Assembly (NCBI GenBank): GCA_018398815.1
Contig: CM031620.1
Location: 63,824,280 to 63,846,779, forward strand
Reading direction: 5' to 3'
From: Conus ventricosus
Lineage: Eukaryota > Mollusca > Gastropoda > Neogastropoda > Conidae
DNA: 22,500 nt
Part shown: positions 1 to 9,330 of the stretch, one piece after another
Layout: every line of letters begins with the position of its first letter
Numbering within the stretch: the first letter of the stretch is position 1
Made by a program: the position numbers and the translations under genes
Notes under the pieces: generated by a model
The model's input: only the letters and a program-made list of their open reading frames with translations
What the model was told of the DNA's origin: nothing
Database searches by the model: none

Positions 1-382
1 GACCGACTGGACAAAAGTGTCAAACTTTGTGAGGCACGTCTGTAGGCGCTGCCCATTAACTTTTTGCTAGGCCCCATCAAATTTGACCCATGGGGCCTAG
101 TCACGTGACGTCGTAAACTTTTTCATAGCAATAACAGAGGAAAATATTGCATGTACGTGTCTAAGCAAAGTGTTTTCAAAATGTAAAGGCAACGTGATCA
201 GTTAAATGAATAAGATCAGAAGACGATGCATTTTCAAACATTTTTTAATTAGTACACGTTCACTTTTCGTGAGATATTTGTTTATAGTTACGACAAACCC
301 AAAAATAAGGCCCAAAAATCGCGCCGCGACATGGAATGGAACTTGTTTCCAGAGATCAGTAAACATGACAATTAGACATCAA
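1..382. other. AT-rich non-coding flank with a perfect inverted repeat
   Basis: I see no convincing coding region here. Positions 67-77 and 90-100 form a perfect 11-bp inverted repeat (CTAGGCCCCAT / ATGGGGCCTAG, 12-base spacer), and its interior holds the 10-bp palindrome TCAAATTTGA at 77-86. Immediately downstream lie an E-box-like CACGTG (102-107) and an overlapping CRE-like TGACGTC (106-112). Whether any of this is functional cannot be told from one sequence; the region may simply be the 3' flank of the minus-strand gene relic that follows. Confidence 0.5.
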
Positions 383-388
383 TTTATT
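383..388 (-). promoter_or_regulatory. Candidate polyadenylation signal AATAAA
   Basis: The minus strand reads AATAAA here, about 120 bases downstream of the TGA (509-511) that ends the minus-strand gene relic. Position and orientation fit a 3' UTR for that gene. The hexamer is common by chance in AT-rich DNA, so this rests on position only. Confidence 0.35.
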
Positions 389-508
389 TCCACATACATG
401 AGTGTTTATAACTGCTTATTCACCTTCATAAAGCTTTCTGTCACCATTACATTTTCAGGATTCTGCCAAACGTCCTGACTGGTAATTCTTGCATGTGCCT
501 CGGCTACC

Positions 509-2679
509 TCAGCTGGTCTGTGCATGTCCAGTCGTCCATTTGTCACAGCTGCACTTGCACCGTCTTGTGCATGGCCATCCGCCTTTCTTGCAACCACATC
601 TGCTGCCACATCCTCTTGCACCCTTGCATGCACATTTGACCAGTTCTCTGCAAGCTGCAGATGCCACCGGCAGTGTCGTCCAAAAAGGCAACCAATTTAG
701 CCTTGCTGTCTTTGTCCAGAGTCCAGCCCCGTCTCTCTGGAAATGGTGCTTGCTGCTGGGCTGGTCAGCAGTAGCCAAAATGCTTGCCTGGTAGACAGCA
801 AGGTTTGAATGCTATAATAATGCTCCTTGTGTGGGAGGAAGGGCTTCCATCATCATCTCGTCTCTGTGGCAAAACAGCTCTCTATGGGCCCCATCAACAG
901 AGCTCAGCTGGCTGGTTTTGTCATACAAGACAACTGTGTAGCGTTCCAGCAATCTGAAGTGGTGGCTGTTAGCATCCAGGGCATTGAAGGGATTTTCTGC
1001 AATGAACTTGAAGGCCTCTATCACTGCACGATAACATTTCCATGCAGCCCATGCAGACAGTTTTCCTTTGCCGAAAAAGGCAGACACTGTGTCACAGCCC
1101 GTGAAGCTGTGGAAAGTGGGGAGGGCTGGAGACTTTTCCTCTCCAAGGGCATGAGTGACAGCATTGAGAGAAAGTAGGTGAAATTCTTCCCTGTGCCGAA
1201 AGCAACCCAAACGTCTGCTGCTGGACACAATGGCTGTAGCTGGCGGAACTTTCCGGTGATGATGACGATGACATCAGTGTCTACAGTGCGAACTATGCAG
1301 GTACAGGAGCCAGTCTGCAGTGCATCGTGCAGGTGTAGCAGTATCTTTGTGTCTACTTCCTCGTGATCATTGTCTGGCATGCTGTGATCCGCTCCTCTGA
1401 TCAGAACTTTCTAGCCTGATGTAATGACAACTCCTTTTCCATTAGGAAACTGAGCTGTGGCAACTTTCTCTGACAGGAAGACAGAGTTCTTGTTTGTTGT
1501 CAGAGTCTCTGAGAAACTCTGGCCACTTTCCAGGGATCTTGTTTGGACCAGCAACTTTCCTCCTGATCCCTTTGCCTCTCTTCTCTCGTGCACTCTCTTT
1601 AATACTGCTGCTGCGATATGTGCCCCACACCACATCCACTCTGCCAGCACCTTCCAACTGGTTTCTGATGTACGGTAGGAAAACATCATTGGCATAATCT
1701 TCAAAGGTTGAGATTTCAGCAGTCGAGAGGAAGTGTAAAATGTCAGTGACATCCAGAATCTTTGTGTCGAAAGTGCTAGGGGGTTCGAGCTGCTGTGACG
1801 CTGATGTCTGCTCTATAGAGGAAAGTAGACCTGCATCAAGGTCTAGAACATCCAGTTCTCCATCTGAGCTTTCCGCCTCAGCCACATGCTGAAGACAAGC
1901 TGCCAAATCAGTGTCATCCTTAAGGTCTTGTGTCTCAAGTGAACCTGGAGTGTCTGTATCAGGTGCTTGTACCAGGCACTTGAGCAAGTCTGACTTGTTG
2001 CCCAGGCGCAGTTTCCCTCTGTCTGCAAGAGAAGGTGGGTATGGGTTATTTTCGTGCTGGAAAAAGGTACCCACATCTGTTTCTCTGTCTTGGGCCACAA
2101 TGTGCAGCTGTGAAAAAAGGCTGACATCAGCCTTCAAAGTTGCTACTTTGTCAGCTTGTTTCGATTTTTCCTTCTGTGTGGGACACTTGAAGAGTGGAAG
2201 GGAGTTCTTTTTGATAGGGTCATGAATTGATCGGGTGCATTCTATCAAAACTGACTTGTGGTAATCATCATACTGGCTCTTTCCAAGTTCTTCCACTTTG
2301 CGGACAGTGTTTTCACTGATTCGTTCATGACATCACAAGTATCCAGCATCAACAGTTCTGCAGTGTCATTCATGAAGGGATTGCCCATATCACTGATAGT
2401 CTTTGCAAGGCTCAGAACTTGCCCTCTGAAGCACTGTTGAGTTGATAGGCCTTCCTCATGGTGATAGTACTTCTCGGACCCCACTGTATACCAACAGAGT
2501 GCCAACTCACTATTTTTTAATTCATCATTTCCATCTAACAGCGATTTTTCCCTATTTTTGGAGTGCGAAACATAAAAAATTGCATTTTGGCACGTACATG
2601 CTGTCAAATGACCTGTGCACATGGGGCCCAGCAAACGTTGAAAGTATTTTGCATGTAGATAGCTAGGGAAAAATGTCAT
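509..2679 (-). pseudogene. Broken gene: FEN1/XPG-like (PIN-fold) nuclease core plus C-terminal CXC-like cysteine cluster
   Basis: I recognise, from memory, a family of uncharacterised and often multicopy metazoan proteins. Minus-strand landmarks in order: MGNPF (about 2388-2374); PYPPSLADRGKLRLG (2044-2000); RVDVVWGTY (1642-1616) and REKRGKGIRRKVAG (1588-1547); HEEVDTK (1365-1345), RTVDTDVIVI (1290-1261) and WVAFGTGKNF (1209-1180); FTGCDT (1105-1088) and YTVVLYDKTS (940-911). A segment of ten cysteines follows (652-545, CGCKKGGWPC at its centre), then TGA at 509-511. The D/E-rich motifs and GCD resemble the metal-binding acids of FEN1/XPG nucleases; the cysteine block resembles tesmin/TSO1 CXC domains. 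The reading frame shifts near 2310-2290, near 1484 and near 1180-1165, and is interrupted by TAG at 1413-1411 and 814-812. Family similarity fades upstream of about 2465, so the 5' end is missing or lies in unseen exons. Function is inferred only; some frameshifts could be assembly errors, but the TAGs are substitutions. Confidence 0.8.
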
Positions 2680-3017
2680 ACTTTTGTCCGGTCTGTCCCC
2701 ATCTAGTCAAAAAAATCGCCGTAAGCTGCCTAGCTATTAGGGATTCAGCAGAAGGGAGAAAAAAGGGTTTAAAGAAAGGCAATGAAATCCATGACGTTTA
2801 CATTACGTTCAAATTTGGGCAATTTTTTTTTTATTTGATGAGGATGCCTTCAAAGCTTGGTTTATTTAAAGTGTAAATTTGAATTAATAGTAGATCTCTC
2901 TGGGGATTCTTTGGACCCTTTCTTTCCAAATGTGAGTACAAATGCCGCCTTCTGGAAAGTCGATGCTACTAATATTGTTCTTTTTCTTGTCACTGTCTTT
3001 GAGTTTTATGTAACTGG
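2680..3017. other. AT-rich DNA without recognisable features
   Basis: This stretch precedes the TC microsatellite. It has A/T homopolymers (for example a T run near 2824-2832) and no recognisable coding, RNA or repeat signal. It is where the missing 5' part of the minus-strand gene relic would lie if it were present, but I see none of that family's motifs. Confidence 0.5.
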
Positions 3018-3020
3018 TCT

Positions 3021-3107
<87 letters not shown>

Positions 3108-3146
3108 GTGTGCTGCGTGTGTGCGAGCGTGCGCGCGCGCGCGCCT
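3018..3146. repeat. (TC)n microsatellite followed by TG/CG alternating tract
   Basis: Positions 3018-3101 are almost pure TC, with a single CC interruption near 3039-3040. The run passes directly into TG- and then CG-dinucleotide sequence (3101-3145). It is a compound simple repeat; the serine/leucine-rich or arginine/glutamate-rich open frames through it are by-products. Confidence 0.97.
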
Positions 3147-3816
3147 GTGGTATACTTTAACGTTGGCATTTTTTCCAGCAAGAATAAGCGCTTATAGCTA
3201 TAATCAAATTTGGCGGAATGATAAGTATTGTTGAAAGTTTTCCAGCCGTTCCATGTATGAAGATATCACCGAATTGTTACAGCCGTAACAACTGCAGTTA
3301 ACGTTTTCAGCAATGAAATCAACATTACAATGTTTCGTAGAAATGGCCACTGCTTCAGAGTATTGCTTACTACCCGGATAAAAGAGACAGGAAGTGATAT
3401 GAGTAAAATACTGTTACAAATGCTGAGCTGCATTTTGTTTATATCAATCAGTGTAGTGTCATTACTATAATTTAGAGGTAGATGTTTAGATGAAAGTGTT
3501 ACTATATATGGAATATTATGTTTTTGTTATTGTTTGTATGGGGCAGGATTTTTATCCCAAGTTCTTATAGTCCCGAAAAGTCCTTAGTGAAGTACGCTGG
3601 GCTACAGTTATAACATTTTGTAGATTAATTGTGTGCACACAAAAAATCAAATAGAAATGCTTGTTGCATCTGGAGTGTTGAAGATGAAGTACATTGTCTG
3701 AGACATTCTGTTTCTGGATACCATTTCGTTTTTATTTAGAATTGCCTGTCTGCACCCCACATGGGAATGGTAAACCAAGATTACAAGCTAATGTAAAAAA
3801 AACAACAACATAATTT
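3147..3816. other. AT-rich unique DNA, no feature seen
   Basis: About 670 bases with no credible coding, RNA gene or repeat signal. Stops are frequent in all frames. Confidence 0.5.
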
Positions 3817-3974
3817 TTGTTATTGTTATTATTATTGATTCTTCTTGTTATTGTTATTATCATTATCATTATAATCATTCTTGTCATAATCATTGTTGTT
3901 AATATTATTATTATTATTACTATCATCATCATCATCATCATCATATATTATTATTATTAGTGTTGTTGTTGTTA
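3817..3974. repeat. Imperfect trinucleotide tract (ATT/ATC/GTT)
   Basis: The tract mixes TTG/TTA, ATT, ATC and GTT units and includes a run of seven ATC-type units near 3921-3944. Open frames rich in Met and Ile on the minus strand are artefacts of this composition. Confidence 0.92.
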
Positions 3975-4179
3975 CATAGTGCCATTATTTGGCTAGTGTC
4001 TAAGCATGTTACAGACCTCGCTGTCTTTTACACAACGGTCTGCCCACAAGCGTACAATCAGTCGACCAAAGAGCTGCTGTTGTTACGCCCAGTGTTTCCA
4101 GTGTATTCGTGTAATGTCTGCCACTCAGCTTTTCACTTCTTCTTTCAAATGTTCACGGACGATGCATCTTACGTACATA

Positions 4180-4460
4180 TGTGCCATCCATACCAAGGAT
4201 CAAACCAGCCTTCTCTTCAGAAAGTTGATGATGGGATTCTACGTGTGTGTGCAATATGATATGCGTGCGTTCATACACGGAACCTCGATTTATGATTTAC
4301 TTTGGAGGCTTTCACAGAACGTGGAGTCGGAACCAGTGTCAAGCCCGAGAGAAAAATCACCTCTGTACTGAAACTAACCTGGCTGAGGTTTGAACACTCA
4401 ACCCCCAGATCGTCATTCTCACGAGTCTGGCGCTCTACCCACTGAGCTATTCCGGCCACC
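4180..4460 (-). mobile_element. tRNA-derived SINE
   Basis: The minus strand starts with a tRNA-like head at 4460. It has an A box (TAGCTCAGTGGG, 4449-4438), an anticodon-stem-like pair CCAGA/TCTGG enclosing an oversized loop of about 16 bases, and a B box (TGTTCAAACCT, 4396-4386). The oversized loop and the absence of a proper acceptor stem argue against a working tRNA gene. The body downstream (toward 4180) carries GAACGCACGCATATCA followed by a stretch ending in an AATCCCAT-like motif. From memory this matches the body of a SINE common in caenogastropod snails. The 3' end is uncertain and I see no clear target-site duplication. Confidence 0.75.
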
Positions 4461-4704
4461 GTTTGGCAAGAAGAGTGCAACACTCAAACAGACAACAATC
4501 TTTTCAAATCCACCTCGACCCAGAAAAAATGTTTTTCCTCTCTGCTCATGGAAAACGCTAGGAGGAGACACGGTTGCACAGGTCACTCACGGGTCACCAG
4601 TTCTATACTTGGTCATAGACTTTAAGAGATGAAGAGGCACCGTATACCATTTAATGAGCCGTTTAGCATATAGGTGAAAATATTAGGAGATCCACAACGA
4701 GAGA

Positions 4705-4934
4705 CGGTCACTATCATCAGAGACATAGTCACTATCATCAGAGACATAGTCACTGTCCTCAAAGACATTGTCACTATCATCAGAGACATAATCACTGTCA
4801 TCAGAGACAAGTCACCATCCTCAGAGACATTTTCACTATCATCAGAGACATTGTCACTGTCATCAGAGACTTAGTAACTATCATCAGAGACATAGTCACT
4901 ATCGTCAGAGACATAGTCACTCTCATCAAGACTT
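4705..4934 (+). repeat. 21-bp minisatellite, about 11 copies
   Basis: The unit is about 21 bp, built from GTCACTATCATC plus AGAGACATA with substitutions (ACTGTC, ACCATC, ACATTG). Since 21 is divisible by three, open frames run through it on both strands, reading as a heptapeptide repeat such as VTIIRDI. I treat these as by-products because no start context, flanking domain or splice signal accompanies them. A few units carry small deletions that shift the frame. Confidence 0.95.
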
Positions 4935-5339
4935 CTCAAAGAACATCTTCACCAACGTTCCTCCAGATACAACTGTATAAATGTTTACAAGAGATCAGTT
5001 TAATTCTTCTTATATTGTCTGGAGAATTGAGCATTTTTAGCTGATATCCCTCGACAATTGAATGTAGATTCGTCCTTAAACCAGGATTATTCATTTCAAT
5101 ACTTGGGCAGTTTCGTCTCCCGCTATGAACTGGTTTTACAGCCTTGTTATGCCTGTGTGGCCGTTAGGGCCATAGACCACATGAACTCCAAAAGATACCA
5201 CCCACCATCAAGGACAACATTGTAGCGCGACCTCCAGTTGTAATAGTCTGTGTCGTGACCAAAGAACGAACCGTCAGGCCAGTAACTGCTTGCCTGGCAG
5301 ATTCCATGGAGACCAAAGCGGTATGCCCGAAGCTTCGAA
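4935..5339. other. Unique DNA; weak exon-like minus-strand reading frame at its right end
   Basis: No confident feature. A minus-strand frame from about 5335 to 5150 is open and reads with ordinary-looking composition (for example YWPDGSFFGHDTDYYNW), but I cannot assign it to a family and it has no clear splice signals. Positions 5294-5314 match 7666-7686 at 20 of 21 bases, hinting at a dispersed repeat. Confidence 0.35.
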
Positions 5340-5450
5340 CCCCCCCCCCCCCCCCCCCCCCCACACACACAACACACTCCCTCTCCCTTTCCCTTTCCCC
5401 CCTCTCATTACCCTTTCTCCTTCCTTCCTTTTCGTGTACAAGTTCCCTTC
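5340..5450. repeat. Poly-C run (23 C) followed by CA and CT-rich sequence
   Basis: Positions 5340-5362 are 23 consecutive C, followed by a short CA run and a C/T-rich stretch to about 5450. Homopolymers this long are often miscounted in assemblies, so the length is approximate. Confidence 0.9.
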
Positions 5451-5843
5451 CAGCTGCCCACGCATGTCGTTTCTGTTGTTGCTTCTTGTCTCTCCTGTTG
5501 AACAGTGCAGGGTGAACTGCCCCTGGGCCAGCAGAATTAATGGTCTATGGCCAGATACTGGGACCTGGGGGGAAGGATCTAGTGTCTCGATCTGGTGTTG
5601 AAGAAATAAAAAAATAGTTTTGGAAGTTGAGGGAAAGAGAGAGAGAGGGTTTTATTTTGTGTTATTTCTGACTATCATTCTGTTTTACTAATCATGATTA
5701 TGGTTGTATAAGTGTTATTATTCTTAATTGTGTTCTTGTCGTTTCTTTCGTTGTTATTCCTCATATCAAGTTATTTCCAGTACTTTTGAATTTGTTACAT
5801 CCGTCCCTCCATCCCTCTCTCCCTTTCCCTCCGTCCACCATCT
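5451..5843. other. Unique DNA, no feature seen
   Basis: A mixed-composition stretch with a short GAGA run (5635-5646) and AT-rich sequence. No coding or RNA feature can be supported. Confidence 0.45.
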
Positions 5844-5907
5844 ATACATATACATACATACATACGTAAGTACATACATACATGCATGCATACATTCATA
5901 CATACAG
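5844..5907. repeat. (CATA)n tetranucleotide tract
   Basis: An imperfect CATA/CATG repeat with interruptions such as CGTAAG, directly upstream of the alternating GC/GT tract. Confidence 0.9.
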
Positions 5908-5918
5908 TAAACAAAGAA

Positions 5919-5938
5919 ACGCGCGCGCGCGCACGCGC

Positions 5939-5980
<42 letters not shown>

Positions 5981-6052
5981 GTGTGCGTGCGTGCGTGCGT
6001 GCGTGCGTGCGCGTGCGTGCATGCATGGGTGCGTGCGTGCGTGCGCGCGCGC

Positions 6053-6094
<42 letters not shown>
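5919..6094. repeat. Compound (GC)n/(GT)n tract, about 176 bp of alternating purine-pyrimidine
   Basis: Blocks of GC, GT, GCGT and ATGC alternate in one continuous purine-pyrimidine phase from 5919 to 6094. The only break I find is the G at 6028, and the phase resumes unchanged after it. This is a strong candidate for left-handed (Z) DNA under torsional stress. The Cys/Val and His/Thr open frames across it are artefacts. Confidence 0.95.
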
Positions 6095-6099
<5 letters not shown>

Positions 6100-7887
6100 T
6101 ACAAGTAGAAACACATGTTGACTATTAAGCACGAGGGACTATTTTCATGTTCATTTCATTTCACCCCACCCCCTTCCCCCTTTACTTATATAGTCATAAA
6201 ATCATGATTATACTGATATTATGATGTGTGTCGATCAAGGGCTTCACCATCACCATCACCACACCTAGAAAGGCATGGTATGGGATCTGTAGGTCCCTGG
6301 GGACTGAATAATCCAGTGTGGCCAATTCATTGCCCACCTCAGGTGGACACTTCAGGGAAGCGGAGGTGTCATCGACAGTCAGTTTCAATGTTCTCTGCTG
6401 GTATGCGCTGCTTTTTGACCATGGCAGTCCTTCTTGTGATGCTTCTGCAGTAGGAACTGCGGTCTATGGTCAGTTCTCAGACACTAAGGCCTATTCTGGA
6501 GGCCTGTTCTGAAGGTTTGCTTCAGGAAATGTTGAGGCTGTCTTTGAACCCTTTGCATTGACCGCTAGGAGAGCGATGCACTGAGGTCAGCTAATCCTAC
6601 GATAATGGTTTAGGAATGCGTTCGTCCGGCTATCTGGCAGTGTGGCCGGTTTATCAGATTTTTTTTCCTTAAGTGATAGGAGTCGACTACAAATGCATTC
6701 CATACACACAGATAGAAATAAAGAAAGACGATGATTTTGTTTTCCGCTGGGTTTTGTTGTTGTTGGTGACATCACTGTCCACCTATCTCCATCAACATTT
6801 TTCTCGATTAGATATGATTTATGCATTGCATGAAATATTTTTAATGCTTGATTTATTGTTAGCAGTCTTAATACGATCCCTCACTCCAAATCAGGAGTCA
6901 GTAGAGTGTAGAAACATCAGAATCCTCTGGAAAAAAGCGACTTCACAATTCTTGAGCCTTGGTAACAGCCACACTTTACCTTGGACGTAAACCCAAAGAG
7001 AGTCACCCACTACCAACAGCAGTCTTCTGGCACTGACGGTTCCAGGCGAGTTTTGTGCCAAAAGGGGTATAAATTGAACTTTAGCAGTAAAGCCTTTGTT
7101 GTGCCAACCAATGAAATACTGACCTCTCACGTGCAGGTTGCACACCAAAAATTAATGCTAAAGGACTCGAGTATTTATAGATAGAAACAGATTATTTGAT
7201 AATTTTTGTTGTTTCTGAAAGATGATTTACCTTTAGTTTCTTTCTTATGCCCATCAAGGTACATGCCAGGTGGTTCCAAGCAGACAGATTGAAACGAATG
7301 GAATGGGGCTATTTTGGCGAAATCACACCAGCGCGAAGATAGAGTCACGGGTGAGTGCGAAGGCCTGACAATGCGACGTCGAGCTAGGGGTAGCTCATGT
7401 ACCTCTAAATTGTGAACGATTTCATCGAGAGAAATGCCTATAAACAAATGAAATGACAGGTGGGGGTTGTTCATTTGAGCTAATATCAGCTTGATATCAA
7501 TTTTTGACTCTAATTTATGCTATACCTCAAAAATGCTTACGTGGAGTATGATTATAGTGATTCCGTGCAACATTCCAATTGTGGCGTGTGGCCACCTTTC
7601 TCCACCTCCTCTGCCTCTCAGTGCCTGCAGTGGTGGCTGTATCGAGGCAGTGATGGCCTGTCTGTCTGGCAGATGCCATGGAGACCGCAGTGAAAATGGC
7701 CGACCCTTGCTTCGCTTCTTTCCACTCTCTTGTTCCGTCCCCAACGATTGTCTTGGAGAAGGTCCGTATTATTGAACAGCGCCGAGCGAGTCGTCCCGGG
7801 CCCACGAAGTGAATGATCTGTGAACAAGAGGCTGGGACTCGACCGGGAGAGAAGATTCTGGTGTCTGGATGTGGTTGGTGTAGGGGA
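6095..7887. other. About 1.8 kb of unique DNA without supportable genes
   Basis: Short open frames exist on both strands (for example minus strand 7148-6891 and 7474-7175), but none shows a domain I recognise, an ATG with good context, or splice-site pairs. A short CACCAT repeat lies near 6245-6265. Positions 7666-7686 repeat a 21-base motif found at 5294-5314 with one mismatch. Some of this stretch may be old transposon sequence that I cannot name. Confidence 0.4.
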
Positions 7888-7901
7888 GGGGGGGGGGGGG
7901 G
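7888..7901. repeat. Poly-G run (14 G)
   Basis: Fourteen consecutive G within a G-rich context (GGGGA upstream, TTTGGGG downstream); a short local G-quadruplex candidate. Confidence 0.85.
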
Positions 7902-7968
7902 TTTGGGGAATGACGGTCAAGAAAAAGGCGGCTTCGTTTTTGTCTTTTTGTTGTTGTATGTTTGGCTG

Positions 7969-7969
<1 letters not shown>

Positions 7970-8013
<44 letters not shown>

Positions 8014-8129
8014 TCATCATCGTCATCATTGTTGTCGTCGTCGTCATCATCGTTATCATCGTCGTCGTCGTTGTCGTCGTAGTCATCATCATCGTCATCA
8101 TCATCACATCATCATCACCATCACCATTA
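7970..8129. repeat. (GTC)n/(ATC)n trinucleotide tract
   Basis: An uninterrupted GTC run at the left passes into mixed ATC/GTC/GTT units on the right. The Ser-, Arg- or Thr-rich open frames are by-products. The expansion is long enough to be length-polymorphic. Confidence 0.95.
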
Positions 8130-8228
8130 TGGCTGTTGTAACTACCATTTTTGTTGCTATTATCAATGTTTTTGTTATAGATGTATGGCTGTTTCCTGCT
8201 TTTTCACGTGTACAAAATTACAAAGAAA

Positions 8229-8516
8229 GGCAGACAGGCAAACAGATGGACAGATTTATAGACAGATGTATAGCCAGACAATTAGAGAGACAGATGGATG
8301 GATGGATAGATAGATAGATATATAGATAGATAGATAGATAGAGAGATAGAGAGACAGACAGACAGACAGACAGACGACAGACGGACAGACAGAAAGATGG
8401 GTAGATAGATTGATATTAATAGACAGCTAGCTAGCTAGCTAGCTAGATTTTATTTTCAACTTTTTAAAAATGTATGTACATCTCCACAGATAGACAGATA
8501 GATAGATAAGTAAGAC
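8229..8516. repeat. GATA/GACA tetranucleotide tracts with a (CTAG)n palindromic block
   Basis: GACA- and GATA-type units run from 8229 to about 8410. The self-complementary run AGCTAGCTAGCT etc. follows at 8425-8446, and a second short GATA tract lies at 8486-8510. Confidence 0.92.
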
Positions 8517-9263
8517 ATATGGTTTTGATTTTCCTCTCTATTTTGTTATGACTTGGCTTATATGCCCTTCGCACTCAAATTCCCCAAGAAGATATTTCAA
8601 CGCATAGTTTGCACAATTTATTTAACTCTTTTTCTGACCCCCCTGGTCCCACCTTCCGCCTCTCTTTCCTCCGGCCCCCATCACCTCCCCCACAGTTGTC
8701 TTTTTTTCTCTCTTTTTTTTTTTTTTACATATCTAGTAAGTTGGTTCCTGGTTTGTATGACTGGACAATGCAGGACGAGTAAGCTGCAGCTAAGACCTCT
8801 AATGCTCTCTGACAGTTTCCGTGTCTGGTGCACGTGCTGCCAGGGAGGCGTCACGTCGTGCGGACCAGCCCATACACGTCAACTGCATCTTTCTTTCTTT
8901 CTCCCCCCCCCCCCCACCCCTTTATTTTGTGTGCTGTCTTATCTCCTGCACCACCTCCATGGCATCACCCCCACGCCGCTCATTCATACTCCCCTTCCGC
9001 AGCCACACTCAGGCTCGTTCCGCCGCCGCCTTGGCACCGCCAGTGCCAAGTCGTCATAAGGCAACCCACCAAAGGAGACGCTTCACGGTGCTGTTCGGTG
9101 GTGCGTGTTCTGATCCAACATATGCATGACATCACCCGCTAAGCTCCTTACAGACGACAATAATTGCTAAGTCGCGGAGTCAGAACGAGCGAGCGTCCCC
9201 CCCCCCCCCTTCCTCCGGAGAGCGTCAACAAGTCCGTCCAATGGCAGTTCCCAGGATGCCGTC
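8517..9263. other. Unique and pyrimidine-rich DNA, no gene supported
   Basis: It contains a T run (about 8713-8726), a C run (about 8904-8915) and C/T-rich sequence. A 168-codon plus-strand frame (8553-9059) consists largely of translated CT-rich sequence and has no recognisable domain. Confidence 0.45.
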
Positions 9264-9330
9264 GACTCACAAAGGTCATGTTGCTTAGTGCCCAGCCGAC
9301 CGCAAAGGGCCATATCAGGACTCACAAAGG
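9264..9330 (-). mobile_element. 5'-truncated SINE tail between 12-bp direct repeats
   Basis: GACTCACAAAGG occurs at 9264-9275 and again, perfectly, at 9319-9330. Between them is a 43-base segment that reads on the minus strand as TGATATGGCCC, then GCGGTCGGCTGGGC, then TAAGCAAC. The core GGTCGGCTGGGC is shared with the 3' part of the SINE at 9641-9846, and from memory such tails are frequent in molluscan tRNA-SINEs. The direct repeats fit a target-site duplication around a severely 5'-truncated insertion. Confidence 0.6.

Noticed and set aside
406..633. 75-codon minus-strand frame overlapping the end of the gene relic
   Set aside because: It overlaps the cysteine-rich segment in another frame. 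It could be the true C-terminal tail after one more frameshift, but family similarity is too weak there to say so.
4386..4460. Functional tRNA gene
   Set aside because: The anticodon loop is about twice the normal size, no proper acceptor stem closes, and SINE body sequence follows.
4622..4874. Heptapeptide-repeat proteins on both strands of the 21-bp minisatellite
   Set aside because: The frames are open only because the unit is 21 bp. No start context, flanking coding sequence or known repeat-protein motif is present.
5328..5340. Possible third B box (GGTTCGAAGC on the minus strand)
   Set aside because: Upstream on that strand is only the poly-G/GT tract, with no A box, so the match is probably chance.
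5766..6128. Overlapping Cys/Val and His/Thr frames on both strands
   Set aside because: Same reason: they derive from the GC/GT alternating tract.
6891..7148. 85-codon minus-strand frame with protein-like composition
   Set aside because: The listed start is TTG, no family is recognised and no splice signals were found. It could be an old transposon fragment but cannot be supported.
8553..9059. 168-codon plus-strand frame
   Set aside because: It does not begin with ATG, is dominated by translated CT-rich and poly-T/poly-C sequence, and shows no domain.
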